From positions 1-6,252 of the forward strand of contig JAGQLJ010000096.1 of the NCBI GenBank assembly GCA_020429495.1: DNA of 6,252 nucleotides. The letters are read 5' to 3'. Position numbers and translations under genes: made by a program. Each line of letters starts with the position of its first letter. Position 1 is the stretch's first letter. Positions 1 through 5,870 of the stretch are shown here, one piece after another. Source of the stretch: Candidatus Dojkabacteria bacterium (lineage in GTDB: Bacteria; Patescibacteriota; Dojkabacteria; J137). The notes beneath the pieces were generated by a model. That model saw only the letters and a program-made list of their open reading frames with translations. It searched no databases and was not told the origin of the DNA.

Positions 1-65
1 TTTCTATTATTAAAGAAGACTCAATTCAGAAGCTTAAAAAACTATTAAAATCAACTTCAAAATAA
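1..65 (+). CDS. 3' end of an unidentified protein gene (partial)
   Basis: The frame starting at base 3 is open for 20 codons and ends with TAA at 63-65. The other two forward frames stop earlier (46-48 and 11-13). The predicted tail, SIIKEDSIQKLKKLLKSTSK, is lysine-rich and looks like a charged amphipathic helix at a protein C-terminus, with codon use similar to its neighbours. The body of the gene lies outside the window, so no function can be given. It lies upstream of, and on the same strand as, the sigma-like gene, separated by 69 bp holding a hairpin and a possible promoter. A random short open frame is the main alternative. Confidence 0.5.
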   Translation, partial: SIIKEDSIQKLKKLLKSTSK

Positions 66-75
66 ATCCTGCATA

Positions 76-112
76 AAAATTGTGTTTTTTGTATAATTCA
101 GAACACAATTTT
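76..112 (+). terminator. Hairpin between the upstream gene and the sigma-like gene, possible terminator
   Basis: An 11-bp perfect inverted repeat, AAAATTGTGTT (76-86) and AACACAATTTT (102-112), encloses a 15-nt loop, and CTATTT follows. It begins 10 nt after the stop codon of the upstream partial gene, a normal place for an intrinsic terminator. The stem is AT-rich (4 of 11 pairs G-C), so termination strength is doubtful. The loop contains a perfect TATAAT at 92-97, so the same stretch could instead be a promoter or operator of the gene starting at 135. Confidence 0.45.
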
Positions 113-126
113 CTATTTAATCTAAT
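97..126 (+). promoter_or_regulatory. Candidate promoter of the sigma-like gene
   Basis: TTCAGA (97-102, 4 of 6 matches to TTGACA) is followed after 18 bp by TCTAAT (121-126, 5 of 6 matches to TATAAT). Transcription would start near 133, at the GTG start codon, giving a leaderless or nearly leaderless message. A competing -10 is the perfect TATAAT at 92-97, which has no good -35 and would give about a 30-nt leader without a ribosome binding site. Assignment is by eye only. Confidence 0.35.
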
Positions 127-134
127 TCAACTTT

Positions 135-1508
135 GTGGATAATATTAAGACCATCGACAATAACGGTATAGTAGAAACTGCTGAAAGAGGTGAAAGCTCG
201 ATCGAATTTCACATGCAGTTTAACAGTACTGCAGATATTAAGAGACTAGTAAGAAATAGTCCATGGGGAAATAGATCGGACGATTTTCTTCATCTACTAG
301 TTACCTTAAGTAAACTAGATGAACCAATTGAAACTTTGTCTGATCAAGATAAACTATCATCATGTCTTCAGCAATTTAATAAAGAAGATATTTCTACACA
401 AACTATAAATGAACTAAATTTACTAATTGGTAATGCAGAGGTCTATTTTAATGATCCTAAATTAGTGTTAATACATATTTTTGGCGCATTCATGTTTGAG
501 CAATCGATAGAATATTATAGAGGGGATGAATCTCTATTAGTAAAGAATTTTAATTCAGCAATAGAAAAACTATATGCTTGCATAAAAGCTTATGATTTAA
601 ATAAAGTGCCTCCCGAAGTTCAAGAATTTGCTACAGATAATGAGCTTCAAGAAAAATATTTAGCAAGAACATTTAGCACATTTGCTACTTATTTTTTTAG
701 TGTTTTAAAGAGAAGTATGTACACTATTTCCTACCAAAATGAGTTTGATATGCCTAATATTGCTCCAAGAGATATTTCAAGAATTAATACTTACAGATTA
801 TGGATAGCAAATCCAAAAAATTCAAACTTAAGTTTAGATGAACAGCAGGTTAGGCTTAAGCTAGAGCATTCTGATCTAGTATGGTCTAATACTATTATGG
901 GTAAACTGGCAACAATTTTTCCTCAAGGGTTTATGGAGGAAGAAATATTTGTTATGCCAGATGACATTGAAGTTATTTTGCTAAATAAGCAAGCAAGAAT
1001 TAGATTCTTTGATGTACTTAGAGAATCGGATAAATATCAAATATTTCTACAGATATTGAACGAACAATACGTAAATAATCGTACGTTTAGAGAGATGGAA
1101 GATGAAGGATTAATACAAGGTAAAAATGGTACATTAAAAAAGTCAATGATTGGAAGGTACGCATTGCAACTAAAGCATATTGCCAGTCAATTATTGGAAG
1201 GAACTGAAGAGGAAGAAGAAATTGAAGAAGAAAAGCAGGTTATTCCAATAGATATAGTAGAATATGCTTTATCTGTTCCTGATGTAGCGAAAGAATTAGA
1301 AGAATTACTGAAGTTTGATAGAGTGTTATATTCAATATATAGAGAGTATTATATTAATAATCACACCTATCAGGAAATTGGAGATTTAGAATTAGTCATT
1401 GGAAGAAAAGGAAACCCACTAAGTGCAGGTACAATTGCACAATATATAGAGCAAATAAGAGGAAAGGCAAAGAAAGTTTTAATGAGAGGTGGAATTATTG
1501 AAGGTTAA
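135..1508 (+). CDS. Divergent sigma-70-like factor with two tandem region-4-like HTH units
   Basis: This 457-residue protein aligns by motif order to primary-type sigma-70 factors. Residues 180-187 (FSTFATYF) match region 2.3-2.4 (FSTYATWW in RpoD), preceded by a helix like region 2.2 (about 139-153, NFNSAIEKLYACIKA). A region-3-like stretch runs from MP at 206-207 to LSLDEQQVRL (232-241). Residues 275-356 resemble region 4, with an HTH around NNRTFREM (314-321). Residues 371-452 repeat this unit (NNHTYQEI, 408-415); the linker is acidic (EGTEEEEEIEEE). The first about 100 residues are unassigned. GTG at 135 is the first usable start, because TAA lies in frame at 123-125; the next ATG is at residue 27. 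No Shine-Dalgarno sequence is visible. The expected role is promoter recognition with RNA polymerase. It could instead be a DNA-binding protein derived from a sigma factor. Confidence 0.6.
   Translation: MDNIKTIDNNGIVETAERGESSIEFHMQFNSTADIKRLVRNSPWGNRSDDFLHLLVTLSKLDEPIETLSDQDKLSSCLQQFNKEDISTQTINELNLLIGNAEVYFNDPKLVLIHIFGAFMFEQSIEYYRGDESLLVKNFNSAIEKLYACIKAYDLNKVPPEVQEFATDNELQEKYLARTFSTFATYFFSVLKRSMYTISYQNEFDMPNIAPRDISRINTYRLWIANPKNSNLSLDEQQVRLKLEHSDLVWSNTIMGKLATIFPQGFMEEEIFVMPDDIEVILLNKQARIRFFDVLRESDKYQIFLQILNEQYVNNRTFREMEDEGLIQGKNGTLKKSMIGRYALQLKHIASQLLEGTEEEEEIEEEKQVIPIDIVEYALSVPDVAKELEELLKFDRVLYSIYREYYINNHTYQEIGDLELVIGRKGNPLSAGTIAQYIEQIRGKAKKVLMRGGIIEG
957..1490 (+). repeat. Tandem duplication of the region-4-like HTH unit within the sigma-like gene
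   Basis: Two units of about 82 residues can be aligned: residues 275-356 (DNA 957-1202) and 371-452 (DNA 1245-1490). Both start P-x-D-I, carry a tyrosine then V/I-N-N-x-T-F/Y-x-E-M/I, continue with a G-x-x-G turn, and end in a basic helix (QLKHIASQLL and QIRGKAKKVL). Offsets differ by two residues at most before the NN motif. The similarity is at protein level; the DNA has diverged, so the duplication is old. Confidence 0.65.
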
Positions 1509-2229
1509 GCCTACAAACCCAAAATCGATTCTTTCCATTCAAATCAGTAAATATTTCAATATCCCAACCTATAAATTCTTCAGCAAATTTGTGTGTATGT
1601 GTATCATCAACTTCTAAAATTATTACTCCATTTTTATCTAAATATGCGCTTGCAGAATAGATCAGTTTTCTTATTAAATCTAATCCATCCTCTCCTCCAT
1701 CTAGTGCAGATATTGGTTCGAAGTCTTTAACAGAAGATGTGAGATTTGGGATTCGGGATGTGGGGATGTATGGGAGGTTAGCAAGTATTACGTTATATGT
1801 TGTATGTTCTACGTTTCTCAGTAGATTACTAGCTGTAAGCTGTAAGCCATAAGCCTTAAGCTTTTCAACATTTTGTTTAGCAACAGCTAAAGATTCTTCA
1901 GAGTTGTCGCTTAAAATTCCACTATAGTCTATTTCTCTTTTTTCTAATTCTTTTGCGAATGTTATTCCTATTGCACCAGAGCCTGTGCCAATATCTATAA
2001 AATTAACTTTTCCTTCAGACAAATTTTCAAAAGCTAAATCAATAATTCGCTCAGTTTCAATTCTTGGAATTAGAGTATTTTCATTAACAATAAAATCTCT
2101 TCCATAAAATTCAGCAAATCCTGTTATATACTCTACTGGTTTGTCGCCTATACTATCTAGATCAAGAGAATATGGATCTATCTCATGTTTGTTTAATTGA
2201 TTTATTTCGTATGCAGAAAGCTTCCTCAT
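1495..2229 (-). CDS. prmC: PrmC, release factor glutamine N5-methyltransferase
   Basis: PrmC (HemK) methylates the glutamine of the GGQ motif in peptide chain release factors, using S-adenosylmethionine, in the cytoplasm. The 244-residue product shows the family signature: EYITGFAEFYG (33-43), LIPRIETE (53-60), SAM-binding motif DIGTGSGAIGI (79-89), the catalytic substrate-binding motif as NLPYIP (151-156; NPPY in E. coli), and FEPISALDGGEDG (170-182). It is about 30 residues shorter than E. coli PrmC. Only about 30 residues precede the EYITG motif, so the N-terminal helical domain that contacts release factors is reduced. The ATG at 2229 fits a leaderless message, because a perfect TATAAT lies 5 nt upstream. 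The 3' end overlaps the convergent sigma-like gene by 14 bp. The identification is secure. Confidence 0.93.
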   Translation of the reverse strand: MRKLSAYEINQLNKHEIDPYSLDLDSIGDKPVEYITGFAEFYGRDFIVNENTLIPRIETERIIDLAFENLSEGKVNFIDIGTGSGAIGITFAKELEKREIDYSGILSDNSEESLAVAKQNVEKLKAYGLQLTASNLLRNVEHTTYNVILANLPYIPTSRIPNLTSSVKDFEPISALDGGEDGLDLIRKLIYSASAYLDKNGVIILEVDDTHTHKFAEEFIGWDIEIFTDLNGKNRFWVCRLNLQ

Positions 2230-2234
2230 ACGTA

Positions 2235-2240
2235 ATTATA
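2235..2240 (-). promoter_or_regulatory. prmC -10 element, leaderless start
   Basis: On the - strand TATAAT (2240-2235) lies 5 nt before the prmC ATG (2229). Transcription starts about 7 nt after a -10, which puts +1 on or next to the A of the ATG. No convincing -35 is seen at 17-18 bp; that position falls inside the preceding terminator stem-loop. No ribosome binding site would fit in such a message. Confidence 0.6.
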
Positions 2241-2246
2241 ACGCTA

Positions 2247-2277
2247 AAAACCCTGAAGCATAAATCTTCAGGGTTTT
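2247..2277 (-). terminator. Intrinsic terminator of the downstream ECF gene
   Basis: A 12-bp perfect stem, AAAACCCTGAAG (2247-2258) and CTTCAGGGTTTT (2266-2277), has a 7-nt loop. Read on the - strand it follows the stop of the ECF gene by 15 nt and runs into a T tract, so it ends that transcript and insulates prmC. The flanking A and T tracts would also let it work in the other direction. Confidence 0.85.
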
Positions 2278-2292
2278 ATTATAAAGTTTGAA

Positions 2293-4128
2293 TTATCTCT
2301 TTGTTGATGACATTTGAATGCTTAATGCTACTTCATCACAAACTGAGTAGTCATTATTATTAGCGATACAATAAACTTCAGTATATGCTTTTGCATTATC
2401 GTCCCAAATTATCATATTCCCGCATGGTGGAGTTAGTTGTGTAATCCCATTACATTCTTCATATGTATTATAAACATTATCAGAGTTTGAATATGCAGTA
2501 GCATTACCAGATGTTACTCTTGATATATCAATACCATCTGCATTTGTTCCAATACTTGTTACAGTATCAAATTCTTGAGGGAATCCTTCATAAGGTACAG
2601 CTAAGATTATTGCGCCTTCATCGTATTCAAATACGGCTAATCCTCCAAAATAAGCACCATATTTTTGTGCAGCTGCATCTCCCCAAGCCTTTTGAACTAG
2701 TTGAGTAGATGAAGCAAGGTTAACTTCAACTATGTAGTTTGAAGTTTCTGGAACATCATGCACAGCAGTATAAGAGTATAATTCAGAATTTGCAGTTTTA
2801 CTTGGTGTTATTGTTTTGACAATTTCATCACACAATTTTGTCCCGTCTTCTGAATCAGGAGTACAGAAAGCTCTAAACCACGATCCACTATTATCTTCTA
2901 TTAATGCATCTCCACATGATGCACCTTCAATTATTTCACCTATATACGATGGACTTTCACAAAGAGTATTATCTAAGTAACTACTTTGATTAGTATAAAA
3001 ATATCCATCTTGACTAGCTGATGAATAATTTACTCCTTTATAAATTTCACCGTAATAACTATTTTCTCCAACATCTTTTATTCCTTTCAGTGCAATGGGA
3101 TGAGCTTCATAAGGAACATGAATATTTAGTTCAAAATCTTGTCCAACAATAACCTTTTCCCAACCATTATCTGTAATAGTAATGTCTTCAGGAAGCTTTA
3201 TAGTTAGATCCTCAAGCACAGTATTAGGATTAGATGGACTAGTTATTTTTAAATTTTCATTTCTAGACAGAGTTGTATCTGAAGATGGATTATTAATTAC
3301 AACTCCATTCTGCTCTTCTTGAGTTGGCTGAGTTTGATTAGCAGTAATAGCAACAGCACCAATACCAACACCAGCACCAGCAAGAACAATAGCACTACCA
3401 GCAATGAGTTTAGCAGCAGTAGTAGCAAGGATACCGCTACCAGCAGTAGCAGCAGTAGAAACTTTTGAATTAATCATATTGGAAAAAGTAAAACCTAAAG
3501 TAGAACCAACCGCTGTTGCAATAGTAGCAGAACTTGCTGCACTAAAAGCATAAGCAGGTTGAGTAGAAATTCCAAGTATTCCAGCAAGAATAAAAGGAAT
3601 AGAAATAGACTTAATATTAAGAGATTTTTCTTCAGAAGAAACAGAATTCTTTAAGAATTCAATACCTCTGTAGAATCTTTTCTTAACAGCATCGGCAGAT
3701 AAATTAACAATAGAAGAGATATCATTAAAAGATAAATCATCCCAGATACGCATAACGATGATATCAGAGGTATCATCATCAAGGTTATGAAGTTTATCTT
3801 CAAGATACTCAACAGTTGCATTATTTACCACTTCGTTTTCGAAAGAGTCCATGTATTTGTCGACTTCTCCTTCAAAATCATCTAAGTGGCTAGTCTCTTT
3901 GTGTTGTTTTGATCCTGTTTTGTTATAAATCATATTTCTTGCAACTTTATAAAGCCAAGCTCTTTTATTTTGAATTGTATAAAAGTCTTCTTGCTCAAAA
4001 AGTTTAATAAATGAGTCTGCAACAAAATCTTCTGCATCTTCGTTATTACCCGTTCTAAATTTACAGAACCGGTATAACTCGTCTGCATGGTCTTTGTAGA
4101 TTTTTTCTATCAATTTGTTTTGTTCCAT
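2293..4128 (-). CDS. ECF sigma factor fused to membrane module and duplicated cysteine-rich C-terminal domain
   Basis: The 611-residue protein starts with an ECF sigma factor: region 2 (about 5-75; AEDFVADSFIKLFEQ, RAWLYKVARNMIY) and region 4 (about 105-162; DDLSFNDISSIVNLSADAVKKRFYRGIEFL). A hydrophobic module follows (about 176-262) with GISTQPAYAF and a glycine-rich helix, AGSAIVLAGAGVGIGAVAI. The remaining about 345 residues start Q/N/P-rich and contain two related units, each with VPYE (338 and 511) and four cysteines (390, 405, 422, 433; 559, 569, 587, 597). This implies a cytoplasmic sigma domain tethered to the membrane and a disulfide-bonded outer domain that may sense something. I chose the ATG at 4128 because it aligns with the paralogue's start; an in-frame TTG at 4164 would add 12 non-homologous residues. 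No separate anti-sigma gene is adjacent. No Shine-Dalgarno sequence is seen. The outer domain's ligand is unknown. Confidence 0.85.
   Translation of the reverse strand: MEQNKLIEKIYKDHADELYRFCKFRTGNNEDAEDFVADSFIKLFEQEDFYTIQNKRAWLYKVARNMIYNKTGSKQHKETSHLDDFEGEVDKYMDSFENEVVNNATVEYLEDKLHNLDDDTSDIIVMRIWDDLSFNDISSIVNLSADAVKKRFYRGIEFLKNSVSSEEKSLNIKSISIPFILAGILGISTQPAYAFSAASSATIATAVGSTLGFTFSNMINSKVSTAATAGSGILATTAAKLIAGSAIVLAGAGVGIGAVAITANQTQPTQEEQNGVVINNPSSDTTLSRNENLKITSPSNPNTVLEDLTIKLPEDITITDNGWEKVIVGQDFELNIHVPYEAHPIALKGIKDVGENSYYGEIYKGVNYSSASQDGYFYTNQSSYLDNTLCESPSYIGEIIEGASCGDALIEDNSGSWFRAFCTPDSEDGTKLCDEIVKTITPSKTANSELYSYTAVHDVPETSNYIVEVNLASSTQLVQKAWGDAAAQKYGAYFGGLAVFEYDEGAIILAVPYEGFPQEFDTVTSIGTNADGIDISRVTSGNATAYSNSDNVYNTYEECNGITQLTPPCGNMIIWDDNAKAYTEVYCIANNNDYSVCDEVALSIQMSSTKR
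2317..3135 (-). repeat. Two tandem four-cysteine units in the outer domain of the first ECF protein
   Basis: Unit A (residues about 332-440, DNA 3135-2809) and unit B (about 504-604, DNA 2619-2317) share VPYE-x-x-P, four cysteines with spacings 15/17/11 and 10/18/10, a CG at the second cysteine, and CDE(I/V) at the fourth. Both end in a short I/V-rich strand. Overall identity is low outside these positions, so this is an old duplication with the cysteine framework kept. Confidence 0.6.
3346..3597 (-). other. Conserved membrane module, copy in the first ECF gene
   Basis: This encodes residues 178-261 of the first ECF protein. It has about 80% identity, with one single-residue gap, to the matching stretch of the paralogue (5085-5339). 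It contains three hydrophobic stretches: PFILAGILGISTQPAYAF, then an Ala/Ser/Thr-rich stretch ending near SNMI, then LIAGSAIVLAGAGVGIGAVAI. Lysines lie before the first stretch and before the third. The motif PAYAF resembles a signal peptidase I site (A-x-A). Confidence 0.75.
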
Positions 4129-4189
4129 TGCTAATAAGACAAAAAAGTATGCTAAAAGGGACAATTTTCTATAGTATGCAGAAAAAGGC
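4129..4189 (-). promoter_or_regulatory. Upstream region of the first ECF gene, with a direct repeat
   Basis: On the - strand a TCTTAT (4139-4134, 4 of 6 matches to TATAAT) sits 5 nt before the ATG, the same spacing as the perfect prmC -10. TTGTCC (4164-4159) lies 19 bp further upstream as a weak -35. The 7-mer GCATACT occurs twice 27 bp apart (4152-4146 and 4179-4173), each preceded by a CCTTTT-type tract, so a repeated regulator site is possible. No Shine-Dalgarno sequence is present. Confidence 0.3.
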
Positions 4190-4200
4190 AGAAGAAAGCA

Positions 4201-4232
4201 AAAAAGAAGATCCTATATAGGATCTTCTTTTT
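4201..4232 (-). terminator. Perfect 32-bp palindrome, terminator of the second ECF gene
   Basis: Bases 4201-4232 form a perfect palindrome of two 16-nt arms centred between 4216 and 4217, with a core of TCCTATATAGGA. It lies 15 nt after the stop of the gene ending at 4248. The arms end in A and T tracts, so the folded RNA finishes in a U run on either strand. Only the middle pairs would stay open as a loop. It separates the two ECF genes into independent transcripts. Confidence 0.85.
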
Positions 4233-4247
4233 AGATTAATTTAGTTA

Positions 4248-5870
4248 TTAGTAGCTAAATATAATTTCTACTGATGGAGTGCTTTCAGTTACTGCTGAAC
4301 CTCCTGCTGAATAAGATAAATAAATTACTTGTCCAGCTTTTTCAAACATTATATTTCCAGCTCTGTTGAATGTTTCAGTAAAACATTTTGTGTACCCTTG
4401 AGCTTCAAGGTAGTTAGTTACACTTAAAGTTGTAACTTCTGAGCTTTTCATTTGAACTCCCACATTTGTTGAGAAAGTTTGTCCGTTAGTACATTTAGGG
4501 AATGAATTATCATTAAATATACCTTTAACATCAACCCCATTAATTACTGTATCTCGGATAATCTTATCTTCTTCTATTGTCCAAGTACCAAGAGTATTGA
4601 AATCTGCAATTAATTCATCTTTACTTGATACAGATTGATCTATAGAATCGTTTGTTGGCAATGCATCTCTAAATGTAAAAGAATGATAAGGTGAACCTGC
4701 TGATGCATAAACATATTCTTCAATAGTTTGGTTACCTTTAGTATATGTTGTGTATATACTTGCATTACCAACTACTTCTCTATTTGTTTGTGTCCAACTA
4801 AATTCTATTAAGTAATCACTTGTCATTTGATTTAGTTCACCAATTTTAGAAGATAGTTCATCTGCACTAAATTTAGCTTTGGCTGTATCTAAATCTAACG
4901 AAATCTTAGGTGCGTTATCTGGAGTTGGATCACCATAATGAGTTGGTAGACCTAAAACATCAAAGATGTTTTGTATCGCAACATATGCATCTGTAGATGA
5001 AACAACTACACCAGTATCTGTATTTGATTTAGTATTATCTTGATTAACTATTTCATTTTGTGGTTGATCTGGAACATTTGACTGTATTGCAACAGCTCCA
5101 ATACCAACACCTGCTCCTGCTACTAACACTGCACTACCAGCAATAAGCTTGGCTGCGGTAGTTGCAAGTATTCCAGTTCCTGCTGTTGTTGCAGTACCTG
5201 CGATTTTTGTATTTATCATTGTATTTAAAGTAAAACCTAAAGTAGAACCAACTGCTGTTGCAACAGCTGCAGAGCTTGCTGCTGTAAAAGCATAGGCTGG
5301 TTGAGTAGAAATTCCTAAAATTCCTGCTAGCAGTATTGGAACTGTAATAGCCTTAATCTTAGATCCTTTCTTATTAATATTATCTTTTAATTCATCTACA
5401 CCTCTATAGAATCTCATTTTTACAGCACTTTCTTTTAGATCCATTGCTTCTGCAATTTCACTAAACTGCATATCACCCCAAATTCTCATTGAGATAATAT
5501 CTGCTGTAAAATCATCAAGATTTTGAAGCTCAACTTTTACCACTTCAATAGTTTCAGAGTCTATTGCTTCTTTCTCTAAAGATTTTAATGAATTGTTTAT
5601 TGTTTCTTCGTTCTTGTTCATGTCAGTAAATTCGACAAGATTTTTTGTTGTTGGTCTAATAAATTCGTCATAAATTAAATTTCTAGACACTTTATAGAGC
5701 CATGCTCTAACATTATTAATTTCTGCAATATTTTGTTCGTGCAATCTAATAAAGGCTTCTGAAGTAATATCTTCAGCTTCTTCTCTATTATTTAGCTTAA
5801 ACATGCAGAATCTAAAAATCTCAGCTGCATAGTCGCTATAACTTTTTGTTAGCAAATCTTTGTTGTTCAT
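4248..5870 (-). CDS. ECF sigma factor fused to membrane module and a distinct C-terminal domain
   Basis: The 540-residue protein is a paralogue of the next gene downstream. ECF region 2 spans about 5-75 (EEAEDITSEAFIRLHEQ, RAWLYKVSRNLIY) and region 4 about 107-165 (GDMQFSEIAEAMDLKESAVKMRFYRGVDEL). The membrane module follows (about 176-262), with STQPAYA at exactly the same residues, 188-194, as in the paralogue. A linker rich in N, Q, D and T leads to an outer domain of about 240 residues with only two cysteines (460, 496). That domain shows no visible similarity to the paralogue's and ends in an amphipathic strand, SVEIIFSY. I prefer the ATG at 5870 because it aligns with the paralogue; an ATG three codons upstream (5879) is also possible. 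The likely role is a membrane-tethered sigma factor with a built-in sensor. The signal and target genes are unknown. Confidence 0.85.
   Translation of the reverse strand: MNNKDLLTKSYSDYAAEIFRFCMFKLNNREEAEDITSEAFIRLHEQNIAEINNVRAWLYKVSRNLIYDEFIRPTTKNLVEFTDMNKNEETINNSLKSLEKEAIDSETIEVVKVELQNLDDFTADIISMRIWGDMQFSEIAEAMDLKESAVKMRFYRGVDELKDNINKKGSKIKAITVPILLAGILGISTQPAYAFTAASSAAVATAVGSTLGFTLNTMINTKIAGTATTAGTGILATTAAKLIAGSAVLVAGAGVGIGAVAIQSNVPDQPQNEIVNQDNTKSNTDTGVVVSSTDAYVAIQNIFDVLGLPTHYGDPTPDNAPKISLDLDTAKAKFSADELSSKIGELNQMTSDYLIEFSWTQTNREVVGNASIYTTYTKGNQTIEEYVYASAGSPYHSFTFRDALPTNDSIDQSVSSKDELIADFNTLGTWTIEEDKIIRDTVINGVDVKGIFNDNSFPKCTNGQTFSTNVGVQMKSSEVTTLSVTNYLEAQGYTKCFTETFNRAGNIMFEKAGQVIYLSYSAGGSAVTESTPSVEIIFSY
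5085..5339 (-). other. Conserved membrane module, copy in the second ECF gene
   Basis: This encodes residues 178-262 of the second ECF protein and is the counterpart of 3346-3597. Long identical peptides are shared: LAGILGISTQPAYAF, ATAVGSTLGF, GILATTAAKLIAGSA and AGAGVGIGAVAI. Many third codon positions differ in the alanine-rich part (for example GCT-type against GCA-type alanine triplets). The protein sequence has therefore been kept by selection rather than by a very recent copying event. A shorter tract near 5227-5263 is almost identical in DNA. Confidence 0.75.

Noticed and set aside
135..1508. Overlap of the sigma-like gene with phage or transposon genes
   Set aside because: No integrase, phage structural motif or inverted terminal repeat was found nearby, and the base composition by eye matches the neighbours.
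2511..2708. 65-codon open frame on the + strand, leucine- and glutamine-rich
   Set aside because: It lies fully antisense to the outer domain of the first ECF gene, has a low-complexity composition expected from the reverse complement, and has no promoter or ribosome binding signal.
4129..4164. N-terminal extension of the first ECF protein from TTG at 4164 (MSLLAYFFVLLA)
   Set aside because: The extra 12 residues are hydrophobic and absent in the paralogue, while the ATG at 4128 aligns residue for residue with the paralogue's ATG at 5870. A TACTAT hexamer does precede the TTG, so a longer form is not fully excluded.
4201..4232. Perfect 32-bp palindrome as a mobile element end
   Set aside because: It sits directly after a stop codon with A/T tracts, as expected for a bidirectional terminator. 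There is no transposase gene, no second copy and no target duplication.
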